Below, one piece after another: positions 6,779-10,945 of a stretch of DNA of 10,945 bases. Within the stretch, counting starts at the first letter, position 1. Each line of letters begins with the position of its first letter. The position numbers and the translations under genes are program-made. This DNA comes from Chloroflexota bacterium. GTDB taxonomy: Bacteria; Chloroflexota; Anaerolineae; Anaerolineales; Anaerolineaceae. The notes below the pieces were generated by a model. The model had not been told where the DNA came from. It saw only the letters and a list, made by a program, of their open reading frames with translations, and did not search any database. The stretch spans positions 1 to 10,945 of the forward strand of contig JAKOSR010000074.1 in NCBI GenBank assembly GCA_029777225.1. The letters are read 5' to 3'.

Positions 6779-8193
6779 GCATGACCAGAACTGGAGGCAA
6801 AATCGTACGCGGCCTCAGCAAAGTTGAGGGGCCGCTGGTGGTTGTGGAAGGGATTGGCACGGCCGGTTTTGATGAAATTGTGGAAGTGACCGACCCTTCC
6901 GGCCAAAAACGCCTGGGCAAGGTGCTGGAAGCCGCTGAAGATTTCGCGGTTTTGGAAATATTTTCCGGCACCTCGGGGCTCTCGCTCCAGGATACGCAGG
7001 TTATGTTCCTCGGCGAACCGCTGCACATCCCGGTTTCCACGGAAATGCTGGGGCGCGTGTTCAACAGCCTTGGGCAGCCCATTGACGGCTACCCTGCACC
7101 CCTGGCGGATAAATTCAATGATATCAACGGTCAGGTCATCAATCCGGTCTCGCGCCTTTACCCTGAGGAATACCTGGCCACCGGTGTGTCGGCCATCGAC
7201 GCGCTCAATACACTGGTGATTGGGCAAAAACTGCCCATTTTCACCGGCGCGGGCCTGCCACACGACAGGTTGGCAGCCCAGATTGTCCGCCAGGCCAGTA
7301 TTGGCCAACCAGTGGGTGAGGATGGCGGCGCTGACATAGGCAACTTCAGCATTATCTTTGCCGCTATGGGCGTCAAGCACGACGTGGCCACCTTTTTCCA
7401 GGAAGAATTCACGCGCAGTGGCGCGTTTGGCCGGGTGGCCATGTTCCTCAACCTGGCGGATGACCCGGCAATTGAACGCCTGCTCACACCACGCGCGGCG
7501 CTCACCCTGGCGGAATACCTCGCATTTGAACGCGGCCAGCATGTGCTGGTGGTGATGCTGGACCTGACCAACTACTGTGAGGCTTTACGCCAGATTTCCA
7601 ACAAACGCGGTGAGGTACCCGCGCGCAAGGGCTTCCCCGGTTACATGTACAGTGACCTGGCGTCGCTTTACGAACGCACCGGTAAGATACGCAACACGCC
7701 AGGCTCTGTCACGCAAATCCCCATCCTGACCATGCCCAACGACGACATCACCCATCCCGTGCCGGACGTCTCCGGCTACATCACCGAGGGGCAGATTGTG
7801 CTTTCGCGTGGGCTGTACCAGCAGGATGTGTACCCGCCCATCAGTGTGCTGCCTTCATTGAGCCGCCTGATGAAGGATGGGATTGGCAAGGACAAAACCC
7901 GGGGAGATCACCCTAACCTGGCCTCGCAGCTTTACGCGGCTTATGCTCACGTGCAGGATGTGCGCTCACTGGCTTCCGTGATTGGTGAGGATGAGCTGAC
8001 TGAAATTGACCAAAAATACCTGGCTTTTGGCAGGGCTTTTGAAAAGCGCTTCCTGAACCAGGACTATAACGAAAACCGCTCCATAGAGACAACCCTAAAC
8101 CTGGGGTGGGAGCTTGTTTCAATTTTGCCCAGGAATGAACTTATCCGCTTGAGCAAGGAACAACTGGATCAATACTATCGGCCAGCCGCATGA
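6775..8193 (+). CDS. atpB: V/A-type ATPase non-catalytic subunit B
   Basis: This 472-residue protein is the B subunit that alternates with A in the head and supplies residues across the A/B interface. It lacks a P-loop: the corresponding segment is FTGAGLPHDRLAAQI, typical for B. Other family landmarks are the RGEVPARKGFPGYMYSDLASLYERTG block, PILTMPNDDITHPVPD, and SVLPSLSRLMKDGIG. The arginine in that last motif (Arg364) is the likely arginine finger reaching into the A subunit site. The start at 6775 overlaps the A stop; a second ATG two codons later (6781) is equally possible. The stop overlaps the subunit D ATG. Confidence 0.98.
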   Translation: MSMTRTGGKIVRGLSKVEGPLVVVEGIGTAGFDEIVEVTDPSGQKRLGKVLEAAEDFAVLEIFSGTSGLSLQDTQVMFLGEPLHIPVSTEMLGRVFNSLGQPIDGYPAPLADKFNDINGQVINPVSRLYPEEYLATGVSAIDALNTLVIGQKLPIFTGAGLPHDRLAAQIVRQASIGQPVGEDGGADIGNFSIIFAAMGVKHDVATFFQEEFTRSGAFGRVAMFLNLADDPAIERLLTPRAALTLAEYLAFERGQHVLVVMLDLTNYCEALRQISNKRGEVPARKGFPGYMYSDLASLYERTGKIRNTPGSVTQIPILTMPNDDITHPVPDVSGYITEGQIVLSRGLYQQDVYPPISVLPSLSRLMKDGIGKDKTRGDHPNLASQLYAAYAHVQDVRSLASVIGEDELTEIDQKYLAFGRAFEKRFLNQDYNENRSIETTLNLGWELVSILPRNELIRLSKEQLDQYYRPAA

Positions 8194-8813
8194 GCGTAAT
8201 AAATATTGCCCCCACCCGCAGCAATCTGCTGCAACAGAAATCCTCGCTGGTGTTTGCCCGCGAGGGTTACACCATCCTGGATAAAAAGCGTGAAGTACTC
8301 ACCATGGAATTGCTCGGCATGGTGAACCGCGCGGAGGAGCAACAGCTCAAGGTCACTCAATTGATGGAGAAGGCCTACAACGCGCTGGAATTGGCCTGGC
8401 TCACGATGGGGCGTGAGAAGGTGGAATGGGCGGCTATTTCTGTGAACGGCACCACGGAAGTGGATGTCATTAACCATGGTTTGATGGGCGTCCCGCTGCC
8501 GCGGATTGACACCCACGGCACACCCCCCACGCTAACCTATAGCCTGGCCGATACCACGGCCTTCCTGGATGAGGCCAGCCAGGCTTTCAAGGAAGTGCTG
8601 GCGGAAATCCCCTTATTGGCCAGCCTGGAAGTCAGCGTCCGACGTATCGCGCGGGAACTCAAAAAGACGCAACGGCGGGTGAACGCGCTTGAGCGCATTT
8701 TTATCCCGAACTTTGAGGATACCATCCGCTTTATCCAGGACAACCTGGAAGAACAGGACCGCGAAGAAATCTTCCGCATGCAATGGTTGCGTGCCCCGGA
8801 TAAGGACGCCTAA
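8190..8813 (+). CDS. atpD: V/A-type ATPase subunit D (rotor shaft)
   Basis: This 207-residue protein has the D-family pattern: the N-terminal APTRSNLLQQKSSLVFAREG helix start with LLDKKR-like TILDKKREVL, a central short globular region, and the C-terminal helix RVNALERIFIPNFEDTIRFI that coils with the first to form the rotating shaft. It couples ATP turnover in A3B3 to rotation of the K ring with help from F and C. It is the last gene of the operon. Its ATG overlaps the B stop (ATGA), and the terminator begins about 20 bases after its TAA. Confidence 0.96.
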   Translation: MSVINIAPTRSNLLQQKSSLVFAREGYTILDKKREVLTMELLGMVNRAEEQQLKVTQLMEKAYNALELAWLTMGREKVEWAAISVNGTTEVDVINHGLMGVPLPRIDTHGTPPTLTYSLADTTAFLDEASQAFKEVLAEIPLLASLEVSVRRIARELKKTQRRVNALERIFIPNFEDTIRFIQDNLEEQDREEIFRMQWLRAPDKDA

Positions 8814-8832
8814 ACAAGTGATTGGCATAAGT

Positions 8833-8860
8833 AAAGACCAGCCTGGTGGCTGGTCTTTTG
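8833..8860. terminator. Bidirectional hairpin terminator between convergent genes
   Basis: AAAGACCAGCC (8833-8843) and GGCTGGTCTTT (8848-8858) form a perfect 11-bp stem with a 4-base loop. On the plus strand it ends in CTTTT, serving the ATPase operon. On the minus strand it ends with the complementary TTT and then AC, so it can also stop the convergent LysM gene, whose stop codon is at 8883-8885. Confidence 0.88.
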
Positions 8861-8882
8861 AGTCGTCTACCGGAACGAAGGT

Positions 8883-9611
8883 TTATGGGGTGGGCGAAGG
8901 CGTCATTGTGCGGGTGACAGTGGCGGTGGGAACGGGGGTCACAATGTTGACCGGCACGCGCAGGAGCTGCCCAATTTGAAGCGGAGAATTCTCTGTAATC
9001 TCAGTCAGGCTATTCGCGCGATTGTAAACGTTGGTCTCGGCGACAATGCGGGCGACGGTGGAATTGAAGTACTTCGCTACAGATGCAAGCGTGGCGCCGG
9101 ACTCGACGTAGTAGTCAATCGTGCCACGGAAGGTGAGGGGAATTGGGGTAGCTGTGGGCATCCGCTGCCAGGGGGCCGGCACTTTAATGGTGTCGCCGAC
9201 GTGGATGAGGCAGCCGGTGGTTTGCATGTTATTCAGGAACAAAAGGACTTCCAGGTCCGCGCCAAATTTATCCGCGATGGTTGAGCAGTATTCATCATCC
9301 TGTACCACGTAGTCGAACGGGCCATCAGGTGTCCCGGTTGGGGTGATGGTGGGCGTTTCGGTCATGGTGGGCGTAATGGTCGGGGTGCTGGTGGGGGTCA
9401 CAGGGGTGGGTGTGGCTGTGCTGGTGGGCGTGGGTGTTTTGGTTGCGAACAGCTGCATACCGCCACCACCGAGATTTCCGGTAGCCCACAGTACGATGAG
9501 AACCAATCCGGCCAACACGAGCAGACCTGCCAAAATGATAAAGGCCAACTTGCTCGAGCGTTGTTTCTTTCGGTATGAGGCGAGCATGCTTTGTGATTTT
9601 TTCTTTGCCAT
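8883..9611 (-). CDS. Membrane-anchored protein with Thr-Pro linker and two LysM domains
   Basis: This 242-residue protein begins with a short basic cytosolic segment (AKKKSQSMLASYRKKQRSSK) and one membrane helix (about 22-43). A Thr/Pro-rich linker (58-95) leads to a LysM domain (about 98-145: FDYVVQDDEYCSTIADKFG to IHVGDTIKVP). A second LysM domain (about 165-220: YYVESGATLASVAKYF to LQIGQLLRVPV) and a short Thr/Pro tail follow. LysM domains bind N-acetylglucosamine-containing glycans such as peptidoglycan, so it probably tethers or senses the cell wall from the outer face of the membrane. No enzyme domain is visible. Cys109 and Cys134 in LysM 1 could form a disulfide. AAAGGA at 9619-9624 is 7 bases before the ATG. 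It appears monocistronic, with its own promoter and terminator. Confidence 0.9.
   Translation of the reverse strand: MAKKKSQSMLASYRKKQRSSKLAFIILAGLLVLAGLVLIVLWATGNLGGGGMQLFATKTPTPTSTATPTPVTPTSTPTITPTMTETPTITPTGTPDGPFDYVVQDDEYCSTIADKFGADLEVLLFLNNMQTTGCLIHVGDTIKVPAPWQRMPTATPIPLTFRGTIDYYVESGATLASVAKYFNSTVARIVAETNVYNRANSLTEITENSPLQIGQLLRVPVNIVTPVPTATVTRTMTPSPTP
9327..9440 (-). repeat. Low-complexity Thr-Pro coding repeat
   Basis: This stretch encodes residues 58-95 of the LysM protein, an imperfect alternation of Thr and Pro codons (with some Ser, Ile, Val, Met). At DNA level it is a degenerate GGTG/GTGGGCGT-like repeat on the plus strand. Such linkers are probably extended and may be O-glycosylated. 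The repeats are prone to length change by slippage. Confidence 0.75.
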
Positions 9612-9655
9612 CTTAATTTCCTTTCAACCTTCGCAGGCAAGGGACTAATTTAAGC

Positions 9656-9684
9656 ATATTATTCGCGAAATATCGCTTTGTCAA
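9656..9684 (-). promoter_or_regulatory. Sigma70-type promoter of the LysM gene
   Basis: Read on the minus strand, a perfect TTGACA -35 box (9679-9684) is followed after exactly 17 bases by TAATAT (9656-9661). Transcription should start near 9649, leaving a leader of about 38 bases before the ATG at 9611. The spacer contains ATATTTCGCGAA, with the palindrome TTCGCGAA next to the -10 box, which might be an operator. Confidence 0.8.
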
Positions 9685-9720
9685 GTATACCATTTTGCAG
9701 GGTTGACTGTTTAAGGGCTT

Positions 9721-9755
9721 ACAAAAAACCAACCGGATTGTGAGGCCGGTTGGTT
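9721..9755 (-). terminator. Intrinsic terminator of the lipoprotein gene
   Basis: On the minus strand AACCAACCGG (9746-9755) pairs with CCGGTTGGTT (9727-9736) around a 9-base loop. A run of T follows (six counting the last two stem bases, 9723-9728). It lies about 20 bases after the lipoprotein stop and insulates the LysM promoter at 9656-9684. Confidence 0.85.
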
Positions 9756-9777
9756 GCCAAACATAGTTAAAGTTACT

Positions 9778-10104
9778 TCAAAGAATCGAAATAGTCCTGG
9801 CAGGTCTTCTTGTCCGCAAAGATGTAAAGGAACAAACCCTCACCACATTGGGTTTTAAGACGGTGTATTTTCCCGTCTGGCACTGTGACACGCACGCGCC
9901 CACAGAATTTCCCGGTCCGATTTCGTATCCAAAATAATCGTACACATCCTCCGCAAGCTCGTCATAAAGAGCCTGGCAGGCGGGCGCGCATTCATTTTTT
10001 GGCGTATCTTCCGGGACAGTGAAGTCCAATTCCAGTGGATCACAAGCGGCCAACAGGAAAGACGCGACCAGCACGAGGGCGACAATGACAACAATCTTTT
10101 TCAT
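9778..10104 (-). CDS. Small cysteine-rich lipoprotein, probably frameshifted at its C-terminus
   Basis: From ATG 10104 the frame gives 108 residues. AAAGGAG (10112-10118) is 7 bases upstream, which selects this start over the in-frame ATG at 10134. The N-terminus is a lipoprotein signal peptide (MKKIVVIVALVLVASFLLAAC), with the lipobox LAAC making Cys21 the lipidated residue. The mature part is short, acidic and has paired cysteines (NECAPAC and GACVSQC), suggesting a disulfide-stabilised extracytoplasmic domain. I do not recognise the family. The last ~23 residues (after TVLK) are Arg/Ser-rich and unlike the rest, while the -1 frame from the same point continues as a protein-like sequence with two more cysteines to a TAA at 9773-9775. 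A base is probably missing near 9850-9856, in the genome or in the read. Confidence 0.7.
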   Translation of the reverse strand: MKKIVVIVALVLVASFLLAACDPLELDFTVPEDTPKNECAPACQALYDELAEDVYDYFGYEIGPGNSVGACVSQCQTGKYTVLKPNVVRVCSFTSLRTRRPARTISIL

Positions 10105-10192
10105 CAGGTTTCTCCTTTCAGGTTGAGATGACATGGTAGAACGAATATGTCGCGATATTTATTCCTCGTTTGCAACGCCTTCCCCAAGAATC

Positions 10193-10234
10193 CTCTCCCG
10201 CCTGGATAACCCATTCGGAGAGTTGGCGGGAGAG
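10193..10234. repeat. 10-bp perfect inverted repeat, 22-base spacer
   Basis: CTCTCCCGCC (10193-10202) is the exact reverse complement of GGCGGGAGAG (10225-10234). The GC-rich stem would be stable in RNA from either strand. No T-run follows on either strand, so it is not a standard terminator. Its form resembles dispersed extragenic palindromes found in many bacterial genomes, but the genome copy number cannot be seen here. Confidence 0.65.
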
Positions 10235-10256
10235 AAGCACCAGGCACTCCCCAGAA

Positions 10257-10275
10257 GGCAGGGTCAAACCCTGCC
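10257..10275. repeat. 8-bp perfect hairpin, 3-base loop
   Basis: GGCAGGGT (10257-10264) and ACCCTGCC (10268-10275) flank CAA. In practice the stem is probably 7 bp with a 5-base loop. It lies 22 bases from the neighbouring palindrome and could be part of the same repeat element or leader structure. On the plus strand it is followed 20 bases later by a GTTTGTTTGTTTGG tract, too distant for a typical terminator. Confidence 0.6.
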
Positions 10276-10321
10276 GGGCAGTTGCCAGGAACGCGTTTGT
10301 TTGTTTGGATTGGACAATTAA

Positions 10322-10349
10322 ATGGTACAACCCCGGATGGGAATGTCAA
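10322..10349 (-). promoter_or_regulatory. Candidate promoter of the lipoprotein gene
   Basis: On the minus strand TTGACA (10344-10349) is followed after 16 bases by TACCAT (10322-10327), a 4 of 6 match to TATAAT. It is the best promoter match I found in the gap upstream of the lipoprotein gene. The start would be near 10315, giving a leader of about 210 bases. The -35 is good, the -10 mediocre, so this is tentative. Confidence 0.45.
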
Positions 10350-10376
10350 GCATTTCACCCAGGATTTATGCTTGAC
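10345..10376. repeat. 9-bp inverted repeat overlapping the candidate -35 box
   Basis: GTCAAGCAT (10345-10353) is the exact reverse complement of ATGCTTGAC (10368-10376), with a 14-base spacer. The left arm covers most of the candidate -35 box at 10344-10349. It could be a repressor operator or an RNA hairpin from read-through of uvrA. No T-run follows on either strand. Confidence 0.55.
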
Positions 10377-10451
10377 GGATGATGACCGGGCCATGGGGGA
10401 GGACTGGTTATTTGCCGGAGAGCTCCGACCCAGAGCTTGAGGCTGGTTTCG

Positions 10452-10476
10452 ACGTCGCGGGTTTACTCCGCGACGT
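10452..10476 (-). repeat. Stem-loop spanning the uvrA stop codon
   Basis: ACGTCGCGG (10452-10460) pairs with CCGCGACGT (10468-10476) around a 7-base loop containing the uvrA TAA (10463-10465). The stem is GC-rich, but the minus strand continues CGAAACC after it, so there is no U-run. It may protect the 3' end or mark a factor-dependent terminator. Confidence 0.55.
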
Positions 10477-10945
10477 TTCCGCACAGGCGCGCGTGGTGCG
10501 CCTGGACGTAACGGTGCAGGTAGTCACCCGTGTAGCTGTGCTCGTTGACGCAAATCTGTTCAGGCGTACCCACGGCAATCAATTCCCCACCGCGGTCTCC
10601 GCCTTCCGGGCCGAGGTCGATAATCCAGTCCGCAACCTTGATGATATCCAGATTGTGTTCAATGATAAGCACCGTGTTGCCCGTGTCCACCAGGGTCTGC
10701 AGCACTTCAATCAACTTGTGCACATCCGCAGCATGCAGCCCGACCGAGGGTTCATCCAGCACATACAACGTCTGGCCGGTGGCCCGGCGCGAAAGCTCCT
10801 TGGAGAGCTTGACCCGTTGCGCTTCCCCACCCGAGAGCGTGGTGCCTGGTTGGCCAAGGCGCACATATCCCAGCCCTACGGCCCGGAGCGTCTCCAGCTT
10901 GTGCACAATCCGGGGAAAAGCATTGAAATACTCGCTGGCCGCGTC
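10463..10945 (-). CDS. uvrA: UvrA excinuclease subunit, C-terminal part (runs off the window)
   Basis: The frame is open from the window edge to a TAA at 10463-10465, giving the last 160 residues of an ABC-type DNA damage recognition ATPase. UvrA loads UvrB on lesions in nucleotide excision repair. The visible region is the second ATPase domain. It has VGLGYVRLGQPGTTLSGGEAQRVKL with the ABC signature LSGGE, Walker B LYVLDEPSVGLH, and the switch histidine in VLIIEHNLDIIKVADW. The motif IDLGPEGG and the common ending HSYTGDYLHRYV follow. The Walker A and zinc-binding regions are outside the window. Walker B in this domain usually reads LDEPTTGLH; here it is LDEPSVGLH, more like domain I, so a UvrA paralogue is possible. 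Confidence 0.93.
   Translation of the reverse strand, partial: DAASEYFNAFPRIVHKLETLRAVGLGYVRLGQPGTTLSGGEAQRVKLSKELSRRATGQTLYVLDEPSVGLHAADVHKLIEVLQTLVDTGNTVLIIEHNLDIIKVADWIIDLGPEGGDRGGELIAVGTPEQICVNEHSYTGDYLHRYVQAHHARLCGNVAE

Larger units (their letters stand above)
10105..10462. other. Non-coding interval between uvrA and the lipoprotein gene
   Basis: This 358-base interval has no convincing coding frame. It holds a candidate minus-strand promoter (10322-10349) with an overlapping inverted repeat (10345-10376) and two palindromes (10257-10275 and 10193-10234). If the promoter is real, both palindromes lie in a 5' leader of about 210 bases for the lipoprotein mRNA. No U-run terminator for uvrA is evident in it. 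Confidence 0.6.

Noticed and set aside
6646..7542. A 298-residue open frame on the minus strand opposite the end of subunit A and the first half of subunit B
   Set aside because: It lies antisense to strongly conserved A and B coding sequence, has no recognisable motif, and is explained by GC-rich codon bias.
9327..9440. Short-unit tandem DNA repeat, considered as a CRISPR-like or minisatellite array
   Set aside because: The units are degenerate, lack spacers and keep the reading frame; it is the Thr/Pro linker of the LysM protein.
9343..9648. A Val/Gly-rich plus-strand frame
   Set aside because: It is the antisense image of the Thr/Pro linker and membrane helix of the LysM gene.
9850..9860. 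Programmed -1 ribosomal frameshift in the lipoprotein gene
   Set aside because: The mRNA context TC TTA AAA CCC is not an X XXY YYZ heptamer, and I saw no obvious downstream stimulatory structure; a simple one-base deletion explains it better.
10105..10134. Ten-residue extension of the lipoprotein from ATG 10134
   Set aside because: It puts extra polar residues ahead of the lipoprotein signal peptide and has no ribosome binding site, whereas ATG 10104 has AAAGGAG at ideal spacing.
10193..10275. Palindromes considered as the uvrA transcription terminator
   Set aside because: Neither stem is followed by a T-run on the minus strand, and they lie about 190 bases or more after the stop codon.
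10104..10484. A 126-residue minus-strand frame filling the uvrA-lipoprotein gap
   Set aside because: The composition is Arg/Pro/Ser-rich with no domain. It crosses the palindromes and overlaps the uvrA end in another frame. No good ribosome binding site was seen.

Overview
The window is dominated by one rightward operon encoding a complete rotary V/A-type (archaeal/vacuolar-type) ATPase. A short leftward module follows, made of a LysM cell-surface protein, a small cysteine-rich lipoprotein and the 3' end of uvrA. Bacterial signals (sigma70-like promoter, Shine-Dalgarno sites, hairpin/U-run terminators, a lipobox, UvrA) together with a V/A-ATPase and Thr-Pro-rich LysM proteins suggest a bacterium of the Chloroflexota, probably Anaerolineae-like. 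That assignment is an inference from style of gene content, not from a marker gene.

Layout. Bases 1-81 are the tail of an unrecognised gene. Bases 82-223 are the operon leader, with one AT-rich stem-loop. Bases 224-8813 hold nine ATPase genes in the order H(G)-C-I-K-F-E-A-B-D. Their spacing runs from ATGA overlaps to 12 bases, so they are almost certainly one translationally coupled transcript. A perfect 11-bp hairpin at 8833-8858 closes the operon and also serves the convergent LysM gene (8883-9611, minus), which has its own strong promoter (TTGACA-17-TAATAT, 9656-9684). A minus-strand terminator (9721-9755) separates it from the lipoprotein gene (9778-10104, minus), which appears to carry a one-base frameshift near its 3' end. 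The 358-base gap upstream of the lipoprotein gene holds a candidate promoter overlapped by a 9-bp inverted repeat, then two strong palindromes that would lie in the 5' leader or are dispersed repeats. The 3' part of uvrA (10463-10945, minus) runs off the window.

How the genes work together. A3B3 is the ATP-converting head and D/F the central rotor shaft. C is the socket between shaft and K ring, I is the membrane stator, and E with H(G) forms the peripheral stalks. All nine subunit types are present once, so the locus could encode a working ion-translocating ATPase or synthase. The points most worth a second look are the non-canonical gene order, the GGFGTGKT P-loop in subunit A, the divergent first hairpin of subunit K, the lipoprotein frameshift and the structured region 10193-10376. 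I saw no CRISPR array, insertion sequence, defence system, rRNA or tRNA. Most of the window is a conventional housekeeping locus.
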